33,603 nt of DNA from Hyphomicrobiales bacterium (GCA_028868735.1 JAGWTW010000033.1:1-33603); one strand, 5' to 3'; counted from the first letter of the stretch, positions 16,598 to 25,468 are shown. Numbers and translations: made by a program. The notes: a model not told the origin generated them from the sequence alone.

Positions 16598-17080
16598 TTA
16601 CAGCGTTTCGAGAATCTTCTTCGCGCCCGAGGCTTCCGCCGTGCCCGGCGTCTCCTCGATGTTGAGCGCGCGCACGACGCCGTCGTCGACGATCATCGAG
16701 AAGCGCTTGGTGCGCATGCCCATGCCGCGCGCGCTCATGTCGAGGTCGAGGCCCGTGGCCTTCGCGAAGGCGGCGCTGCCATCGGCCAGGAAGCTGATCT
16801 TGCCGTCGCCCTTCGTATCCTTCGCCCAGGCGTTCATCACGAACACGTCGTTGGTGGACACGACCGCGATATCGTCGACGCCCTTGGCCTTGATCGCCTT
16901 CTCGTTCTCGATGAAACCGGGCAGGTGGTTGCGGTGGCAGGTCGGCGTGAATGCGCCGGGCACGCCGAACAGCACGACCTTCTTGCCCTTGAACAAATCG
17001 TCGGTCGTCTTCGGCGCCGGGCCGTCGGCCGTCATGACGGTGAACGTGGCCTGCGGCAGGCGATCTCCAACCTTGATCAT
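16598..17080 (-). CDS. Peroxiredoxin, Prx5-like, with a single cysteine
   Basis: This thiol peroxidase reduces hydroperoxides. The 160-residue protein has the Prx5 active site PGAFTPTCHRNHLPGF with the peroxidatic Cys48. There is no second cysteine, so a resolving thiol must come from outside; glutathione or glutaredoxin is the usual partner for such 1-Cys Prx5 enzymes. The start ATG at 17080 matches the family opening MIKVGDRLP; the frame extends upstream to 17134 but that part is atypical. A short dyad (17092-17106) lies just upstream of the ribosome site. The gene converges on rnhA over the 18-bp inverted repeat. Confidence 0.94.
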   Translation of the reverse strand: MIKVGDRLPQATFTVMTADGPAPKTTDDLFKGKKVVLFGVPGAFTPTCHRNHLPGFIENEKAIKAKGVDDIAVVSTNDVFVMNAWAKDTKGDGKISFLADGSAAFAKATGLDLDMSARGMGMRTKRFSMIVDDGVVRALNIEETPGTAEASGAKKILETL

Positions 17081-17091
17081 TCGTCTACTCC

Positions 17092-17106
17092 AATTTCTGA
17101 GAAATT
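17092..17106 (-). promoter_or_regulatory. Dyad AATTTC-TGA-GAAATT upstream of the peroxiredoxin gene
   Basis: Six-base arms (17092-17097 and 17101-17106) are exact complements around three bases. The dyad starts 12 bp upstream of the peroxiredoxin ATG (17080), between that gene and the DsbD-N gene. It is AT-rich in a GC-rich background. It could be an operator for a redox-responsive regulator or simply a leader hairpin; I recognise no specific regulator. Confidence 0.35.
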
Positions 17107-17135
17107 CGGGGCGGCTGAGCGCCGCCGCCGCCAAA

Positions 17136-17921
17136 CTAGGGCTTGTGGCCGGCGGCGTCGAGACCGACCTCGAATTCGATCGCCCCTGCCGCGGTCGGCA
17201 TGGTCAGGCGAACGGGCACGAGGCCCGGGGCGGCCTGCGTCGCCTCGGCCATGGTCAGCCGGAACGCGCCGTCCGGCTCCTTGCCGGTTTCGAAGAAATA
17301 TCCGTCGGGCGCCTCGGCGAAGAGATCGCTTGCGCCCGCCGCTTTCGGCTCCACGCGCCACGTCGGTTTCGGCGCGCCGGCGACCGGCGTGATCTTCGCA
17401 GCGTCGGCGGCGGCCGCGGCCTTCGGCGTTGCGGCGAGGGCGGCGGCGACCAGCGGCGCGTCGGGGCCCGCTTTCCCGTCCGGGGCGAATGTGAGGCTGG
17501 CGTCTGCGTGCATGGGTATGCAGATCTTTTCGCAGGCGGCGTAGTCCATCCTCAGATCGGCCGAGACGGGCTTTCCCGGATCGGCGGGCGTGATCGTCAC
17601 GGGATAGGCGACCTGCCCGGTGTAGCCGAACACATCTTCGCCCGCCTCGGTGATTCGCTTCGGCGCTGGCATGGCGACGACCGCCTTCGCGACATTCTGC
17701 GACCCCTTCCAGTCGAAGGTCGGCGGTACGCCGGCGTCGCCGGGGTTGCGCCAATAGGTCAGCGTATCCGGCGCCAGGTCGATGACGATCGCGGCCCGAT
17801 AGACGCCGCCTGCGAGGTCGCCGGCCGCGACGAACCGGACGTGCGCCTTGTCGGAGACGGTCTGCGCCGCGGCGCCAGACGCCGCGAGCAGGCTCGCCAG
17901 AAGGATGAAGCTGCGTTTCAC
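17136..17921 (-). CDS. Periplasmic DsbD N-terminal-domain-like protein (stand-alone)
   Basis: The 261-residue protein has a signal peptide ending at SGAAAQ (about residue 20) and one domain resembling the N-terminal (alpha) domain of the thiol-disulfide reductase DsbD. Residues include TYWRNPGDAGVPPTF, the YPVTIT strand, and the redox pair CEKICIP (Cys130, Cys134), which in DsbD passes electrons to periplasmic partners. The transmembrane and thioredoxin domains of full DsbD are missing, so it must be reduced by another membrane partner. An Ala-rich stretch near residues 155-180 looks like a linker. The start is GTG at 17921. It lies upstream of the peroxiredoxin gene on the same strand, with 55 bp between them. 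Confidence 0.85.
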   Translation of the reverse strand: MKRSFILLASLLAASGAAAQTVSDKAHVRFVAAGDLAGGVYRAAIVIDLAPDTLTYWRNPGDAGVPPTFDWKGSQNVAKAVVAMPAPKRITEAGEDVFGYTGQVAYPVTITPADPGKPVSADLRMDYAACEKICIPMHADASLTFAPDGKAGPDAPLVAAALAATPKAAAAADAAKITPVAGAPKPTWRVEPKAAGASDLFAEAPDGYFFETGKEPDGAFRLTMAEATQAAPGLVPVRLTMPTAAGAIEFEVGLDAAGHKP

Positions 17922-18041
17922 GTGCGCTCCGAGATCAGGTTAGCCGGGACTATCGGCGCTTCGGCCTAATGGCCAGTGAACTTGTCGTGAGCATGGCGCG
18001 CCTCCTTGGCGCCGCAAGGCTCGGACACTACGTTCAACGGC

Positions 18042-18656
18042 ATGAGCGTTCGCATTTCCAGGCAAAGCGGCGGCGGTGGGGCCTTTCTCGACGGCCAGAT
18101 GCTGGTCGCCATGCCGTCCATGCCGGACGAGCGATTCGTGCGCTCGGTGATCTACATGTGCGCCCATTCCGCCGAAGGCGCGATGGGCATCGTCATCAAC
18201 CACAAGGCGCCCAAGGTGACGTTCGCCGATCTCCTGGTTCAGCTCGACGTCATACCCGCGAACGAGGCGATTCTCCTCAAGCCCGAGGTCGGCGCGGTGC
18301 AGATCCTCAGGGGCGGCCCGATGGAGGCGGAGCGCGGCTTCGTGCTGCATTCCTCGGATTTCAGCGCCGGCGAACAGACGGTGTCGATCGACAAGGGCGT
18401 GAGCCTGACGGCGACGCTCGACATCTTGCGCGCGATCGCGAAGGGCGACGGCCCCAACCGCGCCGCGCTCGCGCTCGGTTATGCGAGCTGGGGCCCCGGT
18501 CAGCTCGAAAACGAGATCGCGCACAACGGCTGGATCACCGGCCCGATCGACCCCGCGCTGATCTTCGACGCCGAGCATGACCGCAAGTACGACCGCGCGC
18601 TCCGCTCGATCGGGATCGATCCGGCGTTTCTGGCCGGCGAGGCCGGCCACGCGTAG
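18042..18656 (+). CDS. YqgE/AlgH family protein (UPF0301)
   Basis: The 204-residue product matches the YqgE/AlgH family, whose biochemical function is not established. Characteristic segments are [13 protein letters not shown] near the N-terminus, [27 protein letters not shown] and [14 protein letters not shown]. The ATG at 18042 is preferred; a TTG in the same frame at 18006 would add 12 residues. There is no signal peptide. It is divergent from the DsbD-N gene with 120 bp between them, an arrangement also found in related bacteria. A dispersed-repeat-like sequence follows the stop. Confidence 0.93.
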   Translation: MSVRISRQSGGGGAFLDGQMLVAMPSMPDERFVRSVIYMCAHSAEGAMGIVINHKAPKVTFADLLVQLDVIPANEAILLKPEVGAVQILRGGPMEAERGFVLHSSDFSAGEQTVSIDKGVSLTATLDILRAIAKGDGPNRAALALGYASWGPGQLENEIAHNGWITGPIDPALIFDAEHDRKYDRALRSIGIDPAFLAGEAGHA

Positions 18657-18690
18657 AAGTCCCTCATGCCGGGAACGCGGCGACCGCCGC

Positions 18691-18729
18691 CGTCTCGAAG
18701 CATAGCGCTTGCGGCCATCCTTCGAGACG
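18691..18729. repeat. Inverted repeat resembling a Rhizobiales intergenic dispersed repeat
   Basis: CGTCTCGAAG (18691-18700) and CTTCGAGACG (18720-18729) are exact complements around a 19-nt loop. The second arm together with its flanks (CCATCCTTCGAGACGC, then CCTCGGGATCAG) looks like the short repeats found between genes in many Rhizobiales genomes. It fills most of the 106-bp gap between the converging yqgE and alcohol dehydrogenase genes and may act as a terminator for either. I see no second copy in this window. Confidence 0.5.
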
Positions 18730-18762
18730 CATCGCTGCGCGCTGCCCCTCGGGATCAGTCTT

Positions 18763-19824
18763 TCAAGGCTTCAGAACGATCCGTCCGACGACCTTGCCGG
18801 CGCGCAGATCGTTGAGGGATGCGTCCGCCTCGTCGAGCGGGCGTTCGATGGTCGGCACGCGCGGGACGCCGCCCTTGGCCACGAGCGCCATCAATTCCTT
18901 CAGCTCTTCCAGATTGCCGACGTAAGAGCCCTGCAAGGTCATCGCGCGCTGCGGGATCGTGGGCGTCGGCACGGTCACCTCGCCGCCCATCAGGCCGACG
19001 ACGATCACGCGCCCGCCGCGCGCCATCACGTCGAGGCCGAGTTGCACGGTCGCGCCTGCGCCGACGAGATCGATCACGGCGGCCGCGCCGGCGCCGCCCG
19101 GCGTTTTCGCGCGAATTTGCGCGACCGCGTCGGGAGCCTTGGGATCGACGACGGCGCGCGCGCCGGCCTTCATCGCCGCCTCGCGTTTTGCGGGATCGAT
19201 GTCGACGACGATCGCGCCGTGCGCATCCATCGCTTTCATCAGCGTCAGGCACATCAGGCCGAGGCCGCCGGCGCCGATCACGACGATCGGTTCGCGCATG
19301 AGCGTCTTCGTCCCGATCTTGTTGAGCGCGCTGTAGGTGGTGAGCCCCGAGCAGGCGTAGGGCGCGGCGGCGCTCGTATCCATGTCGCCGATCGGCAGGC
19401 AGTAGCGCGCGTGCGGCACGAGCACATGCGTCGCATATCCGCCGCCGCGAAAAATGCCGAGAAAGCGCGATTGCAGGCAGAGATTCTCGTCGCCGCGCGC
19501 GCAGACCGCGCATTTGCCGCAGCCGATCCACGGGAAGACCACGACGCGTTCGCCGGCTTTCACGGGCGCGCTGTCGGGGCCGGCCGAGACGATTTCGCCG
19601 GCGATCTCGTGGCCCATGGTGAGCGGCAGTTTCACGCCGCGGTCGCCCATGTTGAGCTTCTTGCCCGAGCCGAGATCGTAGAAACCCTCGCAGATATGGA
19701 TGTCCGAATGGCAGACCCCGGCCGCGGTGATCTTCACCAGCACTTCCTCGCCCTGCGGCCGCGGCGTCGGCCGCTCGGAAAGTTGGAGCGGACCGTCGAA
19801 CACGGTGACGTCGTATGAACGCAT
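18763..19824 (-). CDS. Zinc-dependent alcohol dehydrogenase (MDR superfamily)
   Basis: The 353-residue protein is a medium-chain zinc alcohol dehydrogenase. Catalytic zinc ligands are seen in GVCHSDIH and GHEIAG, and the structural zinc site has four cysteines in CGKCAVCARGDENLC. The nucleotide-binding loop is GAGGLGLM, followed by the acidic VDIDPAK, which favours NAD over NADP. The start at 19824 is supported by a strong ribosome site (AGGAGG) 6 bp upstream. Substrate cannot be fixed from sequence; it is nearest to the general alcohol or propanol-preferring type. It diverges from the His/Tyr/Gly-rich gene across 173 bp. Confidence 0.92.
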   Translation of the reverse strand: MRSYDVTVFDGPLQLSERPTPRPQGEEVLVKITAAGVCHSDIHICEGFYDLGSGKKLNMGDRGVKLPLTMGHEIAGEIVSAGPDSAPVKAGERVVVFPWIGCGKCAVCARGDENLCLQSRFLGIFRGGGYATHVLVPHARYCLPIGDMDTSAAAPYACSGLTTYSALNKIGTKTLMREPIVVIGAGGLGLMCLTLMKAMDAHGAIVVDIDPAKREAAMKAGARAVVDPKAPDAVAQIRAKTPGGAGAAAVIDLVGAGATVQLGLDVMARGGRVIVVGLMGGEVTVPTPTIPQRAMTLQGSYVGNLEELKELMALVAKGGVPRVPTIERPLDEADASLNDLRAGKVVGRIVLKP

Positions 19825-19997
19825 GTCGTTTCCTCCTGATCCGAGACTAGCAGGCTGAGCGGAAACAGAAACTGCCGGAGCGGGAATTTCGAAATCGCCG
19901 GTTCCCGACAAATCCGGGCGCCGCGCGACAGATTTCGTTCAGGCGCCGTTCATCGGCGACGAAAGACGATCCGCGCCGGTCATTATCGGAGGATTTC

Positions 19998-20480
19998 ATG
20001 CGCAATCTGATTTTTGCCGTCGCCGCCGCCGCAAGTCTCGCCGCCGCCGCGTTCGCCGAGCCTGCGGCCGCTGCCCCGATAGCCGGTCAGCGCGCGGTCG
20101 CCGCGAGCGCGGCCGACATGCTGCCGACGGACGTCGTGCGCTATCGCCATCGCTATTTCGCGCCGCGCCGTCACCGGCCGCATGTCGTCTACCGGACCGT
20201 CTATCGCACGCGCTACGTCTATCTGCGCGCGCACGCGCATCGCAGACATTTCGTGCGCCGCCATCGTCACCGCTATTATGTCGGCGGCTACGCCGCGCCG
20301 ATCTATGATTACGGTCCGACCTATGTCGCGCCGCTGGTCTATCCGCAGACCTATTATTATGGCGGACCGGCCTATGTCGGCGGCGGCTTCGGTTACGGCG
20401 GATATGGCGGCTTCCGGCACGGCGGATATGGCGGCTTCCGGCACGGCGGATTCGGCGGCGGGCGTTTTCACCGCCATTGA
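19998..20480 (+). CDS. His/Tyr/Gly-rich secreted protein of unknown function
   Basis: The 160-residue product starts with a signal peptide (residues 1 to about 26, AAASLAAAAFAEPAAAAP). The mature protein is of low complexity: a basic His/Arg/Tyr-rich middle (RYRHRYFAPRRHRPH and RRHFVRRHRHRYY) and a Gly/Tyr-rich tail with the unit GGYGGFRH twice, coded by a 24-bp tandem repeat at 20397-20444. Such proteins are common in Rhizobiales as short secreted or surface proteins, and histidine clusters could bind metals, but no function is shown. A strong ribosome site (CGGAGGA) precedes the ATG. A clear terminator follows at 20501-20534. Confidence 0.8.
   Translation: MRNLIFAVAAAASLAAAAFAEPAAAAPIAGQRAVAASAADMLPTDVVRYRHRYFAPRRHRPHVVYRTVYRTRYVYLRAHAHRRHFVRRHRHRYYVGGYAAPIYDYGPTYVAPLVYPQTYYYGGPAYVGGGFGYGGYGGFRHGGYGGFRHGGFGGGRFHRH
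20397..20444 (+). repeat. 24-bp tandem repeat, two copies, within the His/Tyr/Gly-rich gene
   Basis: The unit starts GGCGGATATGGCGG and ends CCGGCAC, and occurs at 20397-20420 and again at 20421-20444 without a difference. A third, diverged partial copy (GGCGGATTCGGCGG) follows. Because the unit is a multiple of three, the repeat adds GGYGGFRH-type blocks to the protein without changing frame. Copy number could vary between strains. Confidence 0.9.
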
Positions 20481-20500
20481 CCGGCGATCGCGATGCCAAC

Positions 20501-20534
20501 AAAAAAGGCGCGGGCATAAACCCGCGCCTTTTTT
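20501..20534. terminator. Bidirectional Rho-independent terminator
   Basis: Six A residues, GGCGCGGG (20507-20514), a CATAAA loop, CCCGCGCC (20521-20528) and six T residues form a symmetric hairpin. It has a T-run in each direction. It lies 20 bp after the His/Tyr/Gly-rich gene and 19 bp after the smc stop, so it should end both converging transcripts. It is the strongest terminator in the window. Confidence 0.93.
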
Positions 20535-20553
20535 CATTTGTACCGTTCGAAAA

Positions 20554-23500
20554 CTATTCCGCCGCTTCCAGGAAGCGCTCGGCCTGCGCGAGGTCGACGG
20601 AGACGAGCTGGCTGACGCCGCGCTCGGCCATTGTCACGCCGAACAGCCGGTCCATGCGCGCCATGGTGATCGGGTTGTGCGTGATCGTCACGAAGCGCGT
20701 GTCGGTCTTCTTGCGCATTTCCTCGAGCAGATCGCAGAAGCGTTCGACGTTGGAGTCGTCGAGCGGCGCGTCCACTTCGTCCAGCACGCAGATCGGCGAG
20801 GGATTGGTGAGGAAGACGGCGAAGATGAGGCTCATCGCTGTGAGCGCCTGCTCGCCGCCGGACAGGAGCGTCATCGTCTGCGGCTTCTTGCCGGGCGGGC
20901 GGGCGAGGATTTCGAGGCCCGCTTCCAGCGGATCGTCGCTCTCGACGAGTTGCAGCTCCGCCGTGCCGCCGCCGAACAGGCTCGTGAACAATTCCTTGAA
21001 GTGATTGTTGACGACGTTGAAGGCGGCGAGCAGGCGCTCGCGTCCCTCGCGGTTGAGATTGCCGATCGCGCCGCGCAACTTGCGGATTGCTTCGGTCAGG
21101 TCGTCGCGTTCGACGACCATGCGCTCGTGCTGCGTCTCGATCTCGGCGAGTTCGTCGTCGGCGCGCAGGTTGACCGCGCCGAGCCGCTCGCGGTCGCTCT
21201 TCAGGCGTTCGAGCTTTTCGGCGACCTCCTGCGCGTCCGGCAGATCGGCGCCCGCAGACACGCCCGCGAGTTCGGCGAGCTTGTCCGGCCCGCATTCGAG
21301 TTCGGTCTCGATCGTGCGCAGAATGTCGGCGAGCCGTTGCCGCATCGCCTCGACGCGCGATTCCGACCGCGCCTTTTCCTCGCGCGCCGCCGACATGGCG
21401 TCGATCGTCGCACGGGCGATGCGGTCTGCGTCCGCAAGGCCGGTCTCGGCCGAGGCGCGCGCGTCGGAAGCTTCCTTGCGCGCCGATTCCGCAGTCTCCA
21501 TTTCGTTCATCAGCGCGCGGCGCTTGGCGAGAAATTCGTCCGGCGCCTCGGCCAGCGTCTGCGCTTCCTGCTCGGCCTCTTCGCGACGCGCGTCGAAATC
21601 GGCGATCTGGTCGGCCGCGCTTTCGCGCCGTTCGATCCAGGAGCGCCGCTCGCTTGCGATCGAGGCGCGCCGGCGCGCGCGCTGTTCGGCTTCGCGAGTC
21701 ATCGCCTGCATTTCGGCGCGCGCTTCGGCGGCCGCGGCGCGGTCCTGCGCCGCATGCGCGCGCGCGTGGTCGAGTTCGCCGGCGAGCGAAGCCGGCTCGT
21801 CGATCTCGTCAAGCAATTGCTCGGCCTGGCGCTGGCGCTGGCGCGCCTCGTCGCGATTGGCGAGCGCGGCGGCCTTGGCTTCCTGCAAGGCCGACAGCCG
21901 GGTCGCGGAGGCCGCGCGGCGCTTTTCCGCCGCCATGTGCCGTTCCCGCGTCTCGTCCGCCGTGCGCTGCGCGGCGCGATGGGCGGCGCGGGCGTCGGAT
22001 TCGGCTTGCGCGGCGGCGCGCAGCGTCAGCGCGGATTGCTCGGCCTGCGCGCGCAAGTCTTCTGCCTCGCGCCGCGCGACGTCGGCTTCCTTCGTCAATT
22101 CGCCGAGCCGGTTCTTTTCCGCAAGCCGGCGCGCGGCGGGCGTCGGCGCTTCGGCGCCCTGCGTGAAACCGTCCCAGCGCCACAAATCGCCTTCGCGCGA
22201 CACCAGCCGCTGGCCGGGCTTGAGCAGGCCGCGCAGGCGCGGGCCCTCTTCGCGCAACACGACGCCGATCTGCGCCAGACGCCGCGTCAGCGCCGGCGGC
22301 GCCTCGACGAGTTGCGACAGCGGCTGCACGCCGGGCGGCAGGGCGGGATCGGCGGAAGCGTCGGTGGCGGCCCAATGGGCGGGCGCGGACGTGTTCGTAG
22401 AGGCGTCGAGGTCGTCGCCGAGCGCGGCGCCGATCGCTGCCTCGTAGCCCTTGGCGACCGACATTTCCTCGACCACGGGCGGCCACAGGCCGCCGGAATT
22501 CGAATCGAGCAGCTTCGACAGCGTGCGCACTTCGGTTTCGAGGCGCTGCGCCTTGCGGTCGGCCTCGGTCAGCGGGCCGCGCAGCGCCGATTCGGCCTCG
22601 CGGGCGGCGGCGTGCGCGTCTTCTGCGCCGAGCGCGCGCTCCTCGGCCGCCTGCGCTTCCATCAGCAGGTTTTCGAGCGCCTCGGCGAGCGCGATCGCCT
22701 CGTCCTCGCCGGAGCCGCTCGCGGCGATCATGGCGAATTCTGTTTCGAGCCGCGTGATCTCGGCTTCGAACCGCGCAAGACGTTGCGTCTCGTCGCGCAC
22801 GCTCGATTCGGCCGCCGCGCGACGGGCGGAGGCGTCGGCGAGCAAGGCCTGCGCCTCGGCGAGTTTCTGCTCGGTTTCGGCGAGCTTCTCCTCCGCGGCA
22901 TGGGCGCGTGCGGCGGTCTCGGCGCGCAGGTCCGATTCTGATTCGTTCAGTTCGGCGAGTTCGCGGTCTTCCTCTTCGAGTCGCGCGATCGACTGATTCG
23001 CATCCTCGATGAGCGCCTTTTCGCGTTCGAGGTCGCGCCCGATCTGCACGACGCGCCGCGCGATTTCGGCAGCGCGCTCCTCGGCGCGCTTTTCTTCCTG
23101 CTCGAGCGTCTCGCGCGCCAGAACGATGCGCTGGAGCGCGGCGCCCGCGCGCGCCTCGGCGTCGCGCAAGGCGGGCAGGCCGTGCGCCGCGATCGCCTGC
23201 AGGCGCGCGGCCTCGGCCTGCTGCGTGGTGCGTTCGGCGACTTCGCGCACATCCGCCTCGAGCTTCCGCTCGGCGTCCGCGAGCCCGTGCGACGCCTCGC
23301 GATGCATCGACAGCGCCGACAGCGCCTCGTAGCGGCGGATGTCGGACGCGAGCGACTTGTAGCGCGAGGCCTGCCGAGCCTGCCGTTTCAGCGAATCGAT
23401 CTGCGCGTCGACCTGCTTCATCACGTCTTCGAGGCGCGTGAGGTTTTCTTCCGCGCCCTTCAGGCGCAATTCCGCCTCGTGCCGGCGCGAATGCAGGCCG

Positions 23501-24012
23501 GCGACGCCGGCGGCTTCTTCGAGAATGCGGCGGCGCGCCTGCGGTTTGGCCGAAATGATCTCGCCGATCATGCCCTGCCGCACGAGCGCGGGCGAGCGGG
23601 CGCCGGTCGAGGCGTCGGCGAACAGCAATTGCACGTCGCGCGCGCGCACCTCGCGCGCATTGATTCGGTACTGCGAACCCACTTCGCGCTCGATGCGGCG
23701 GGTGACTTCGATCAGTTCGGAATCGTTGAAGGCGGCCGGCGCGGTACGGCCGGAATTGTCGAGCACCAGCCCGACCTCGGCCGTGTTGCGGGCAGGGCGA
23801 TTGCCGGAGCCGGAGAAGATCACGTCGTCCATGCCGGACGCGCGCATGTTCTTGTAGGAGTTCTCGCCCATGACCCAGCGCAGGGCCTCGACGAGGTTGG
23901 ACTTGCCGCAGCCGTTCGGGCCGACGACGCCCGTCAGGCCCGGCTCGATGTGGAATTCGGTCGGCTCGACGAAGCTTTTGAAGCCGACGAGCCGCAGCTT
24001 GTTGAATTTCAT
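20554..24012 (-). CDS. smc: Chromosome segregation protein SMC
   Basis: SMC is the ATPase core of the condensin complex that compacts and segregates the chromosome with ScpA and ScpB. The 1152-residue protein has Walker A at residues 31-39 (GPNGCGKSN), a long coiled coil, a hinge domain at roughly residues 500-640 (with [16 protein letters not shown]), a second coiled coil, and the C-terminal head with the signature [12 protein letters not shown] and Walker [14 protein letters not shown]. The length is normal. Coils are rich in Ala, Glu and Arg. It follows a DsbA-like gene by 133 bp on the same strand, an order conserved in alphaproteobacteria. scpA and scpB are not in the window. Confidence 0.97.
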   Translation of the reverse strand: MKFNKLRLVGFKSFVEPTEFHIEPGLTGVVGPNGCGKSNLVEALRWVMGENSYKNMRASGMDDVIFSGSGNRPARNTAEVGLVLDNSGRTAPAAFNDSELIEVTRRIEREVGSQYRINAREVRARDVQLLFADASTGARSPALVRQGMIGEIISAKPQARRRILEEAAGVAGLHSRRHEAELRLKGAEENLTRLEDVMKQVDAQIDSLKRQARQASRYKSLASDIRRYEALSALSMHREASHGLADAERKLEADVREVAERTTQQAEAARLQAIAAHGLPALRDAEARAGAALQRIVLARETLEQEEKRAEERAAEIARRVVQIGRDLEREKALIEDANQSIARLEEEDRELAELNESESDLRAETAARAHAAEEKLAETEQKLAEAQALLADASARRAAAESSVRDETQRLARFEAEITRLETEFAMIAASGSGEDEAIALAEALENLLMEAQAAEERALGAEDAHAAAREAESALRGPLTEADRKAQRLETEVRTLSKLLDSNSGGLWPPVVEEMSVAKGYEAAIGAALGDDLDASTNTSAPAHWAATDASADPALPPGVQPLSQLVEAPPALTRRLAQIGVVLREEGPRLRGLLKPGQRLVSREGDLWRWDGFTQGAEAPTPAARRLAEKNRLGELTKEADVARREAEDLRAQAEQSALTLRAAAQAESDARAAHRAAQRTADETRERHMAAEKRRAASATRLSALQEAKAAALANRDEARQRQRQAEQLLDEIDEPASLAGELDHARAHAAQDRAAAAEARAEMQAMTREAEQRARRRASIASERRSWIERRESAADQIADFDARREEAEQEAQTLAEAPDEFLAKRRALMNEMETAESARKEASDARASAETGLADADRIARATIDAMSAAREEKARSESRVEAMRQRLADILRTIETELECGPDKLAELAGVSAGADLPDAQEVAEKLERLKSDRERLGAVNLRADDELAEIETQHERMVVERDDLTEAIRKLRGAIGNLNREGRERLLAAFNVVNNHFKELFTSLFGGGTAELQLVESDDPLEAGLEILARPPGKKPQTMTLLSGGEQALTAMSLIFAVFLTNPSPICVLDEVDAPLDDSNVERFCDLLEEMRKKTDTRFVTITHNPITMARMDRLFGVTMAERGVSQLVSVDLAQAERFLEAAE

Positions 24013-24145
24013 TTCTCGACTACCCGTCGTCGCGAGGCCGCGTTTCCTTGCAAACCAAGGATGTCAGAGCGTCACAGCCGGGTCAGAAATGCAAGCAAAT
24101 CGCGGCTTTTTCTTGTGAATCGCGGCGGGCGGCCGCGCAAGGCCG

Positions 24146-24802
24146 CTATTTTCCGTCGAGATAGGGCTTCAGCAGGGCGTCGAGCTGGTCCGGCGGGATT
24201 TCGCCGTTCTTGCGGTCGCCGTTGATGAAGAAGGTCGGCGTCGAATCGACCCCGAACTTGTCGGCTGCGCGTTGGCGCTCGGCGAGAACCTTTTCGTACA
24301 GATCCTTGTCGTCGAGGCACTTCTTGAAGCTCTCCTCGCTGATGCCGGCCTGCTTGACGATATTCTGGAGCGCATCGAGCGGCTTGTCGACGAAGGCCCA
24401 GTTCTTCTGCTGCGAGAACAGAAGATCGACGATCGCCGTGCGCTTGTCGCCGGCGTAGCGCGCCAGCATGAAAGCCGCCGCAGCGAGCGCGTCGAGCGGG
24501 AATTCGCGCAGCACGAATCGCGCCTTGCCGGTGTCGATATAGTCCTTCACGAGCTTGGGATAGGTTTCTGCGTGAAACGCCGCGCAATGCGAGCAGGTCA
24601 TCGACGCATATTCGATGATGGTGACCGGCGCATCGGCCTTGCCGAGCCAGACGTCCGGCAGTGCGTCGGGCGCGAGCAGGTCCGACATCGGGATTTTGGC
24701 CGGGCCGGCGGCGAAGGAGGCGGCGGGCGCGAGCGCGAGCGCGCCTGCGGCCATGCCGCCGACGAGGAGGTCGCGACGCGAAGGGCTTGCGAATTTGATC
24801 AT
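24146..24802 (-). CDS. DsbA-family thioredoxin-fold protein with CSHC active site
   Basis: The 218-residue protein has an N-terminal signal with twin arginines (SRRDLLVGGMAAGALALA), suggesting Tat export. A thioredoxin-fold domain follows with active site MTCSHCAAFH (Cys70, Cys73) and cis-proline loop STPTFFING. Most relatives in this synteny carry CPHC or CSHC; the serine form may be less oxidising. A third cysteine lies in KKCLDDKD. I chose the ATG at 24802; upstream codons to 24835 in the same frame are unlike a signal peptide. It is 113 bp downstream of DUF721 and 133 bp upstream of smc, all on the minus strand, a common alphaproteobacterial order. It probably forms disulfides in exported proteins. 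Confidence 0.92.
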   Translation of the reverse strand: MIKFASPSRRDLLVGGMAAGALALAPAASFAAGPAKIPMSDLLAPDALPDVWLGKADAPVTIIEYASMTCSHCAAFHAETYPKLVKDYIDTGKARFVLREFPLDALAAAAFMLARYAGDKRTAIVDLLFSQQKNWAFVDKPLDALQNIVKQAGISEESFKKCLDDKDLYEKVLAERQRAADKFGVDSTPTFFINGDRKNGEIPPDQLDALLKPYLDGK

Positions 24803-24915
24803 GGTCGATCCCGGGCAGGACGGCCCGACGCACATCGCGCCGGCCGCAAAAGAGGGCGCTGTTCAGTAAGGGGCCGAATATGGCAATTGCGCGGTGGCGG
24901 CAAGGGGCTGCCGCG

Positions 24916-25419
24916 TCAACGGCCCCTTTCGGACAGGGCGGCCGACCCCAGCCGCACCAGCGCCGCGCGCAAGTCCGCGTCCTCCACCCCCTGCGCCAGC
25001 GTCTCGGCTTCCTTGACAGCCGTCGGGTCGACCGGCGCGGGGCGCTTCTTTGCCTGCCGCTTCGGCTGGAACGGCTCCTGCCGAAGCGCGATCTTGCCGA
25101 CGCAGCGCCATCCGAGATGCGCGTTCACCCGCTCCAGAATGACGGGCGCCAGATGTTGGATCTCCAGCCCGAAGCCCGGCGCGACGCGCAATTGCAGCGT
25201 CGCCGGCTCGCTTGCTCTCGACGGATCGGTTTTCGGCCCGCGCGGCGGCCAGCGCAGCCGCGCCGGCTCGCTGACGCCGGCGATGCGTTCGCCCACGATC
25301 TCCGCCCAATCCAGCACGAGCGTGGCTTGGGACATGCCGAGCTTGGCGACCAGCGGGTCCAGCGTCCCGGGCAGGAATTCGCCGAGCTGTTTTGCGCGAA
25401 AGGTGCGGGGCGGGGGCAT
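24916..25419 (-). CDS. DUF721 family protein (DciA-like)
   Basis: The 167-residue protein belongs to DUF721, the family that includes DciA, a loader or operator of the replicative helicase DnaB in bacteria without DnaC. Visible segments are LGMSQATLVLDWAEIVGERIAG in the N-terminal half, typical of the family, and LQLRVAPGFGLEIQHLAPVILERVNAHLG in the KH-like half. A basic linker with KRQAKKRPAP follows. I chose the ATG at 25419 (MPPPRTFRAKQLGEFL). The DciA role for this alphaproteobacterial branch is inference. Relatives usually stand directly divergent from mutY, but here the Xre-RES operon lies between them. A 12-bp perfect palindrome sits 38 bp upstream. Confidence 0.85.
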   Translation of the reverse strand: MPPPRTFRAKQLGEFLPGTLDPLVAKLGMSQATLVLDWAEIVGERIAGVSEPARLRWPPRGPKTDPSRASEPATLQLRVAPGFGLEIQHLAPVILERVNAHLGWRCVGKIALRQEPFQPKRQAKKRPAPVDPTAVKEAETLAQGVEDADLRAALVRLGSAALSERGR

Positions 25420-25456
25420 CGGCCATCCTACCGCGCGGCCGGGGGCGGCGCGACTC

Positions 25457-25468
25457 TGTTTCGAAACA
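25457..25468. promoter_or_regulatory. Perfect 12-bp palindrome TGTTTCGAAACA upstream of DUF721
   Basis: The sequence equals its own reverse complement over 12 bases. It lies in the 94-bp gap between the RES gene and DUF721, 38 bp before the DUF721 start, where a promoter for DUF721 would be expected if the gene is not read from the toxin-antitoxin operon. A GANTC site (GACTC, 25452-25456) directly adjoins it. No regulator is recognised. Confidence 0.35.

Noticed and set aside
20397..20444. Exact direct repeats considered as a CRISPR remnant.
   Set aside because: The two units abut without a spacer and lie in frame inside a secreted low-complexity protein.
20182..22941. Long open frame on the plus strand opposite smc (919 residues).
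   Set aside because: It is antisense to SMC, crosses the strong terminator at 20501-20534, and is made of low-complexity Arg/Ala/Gly stretches.
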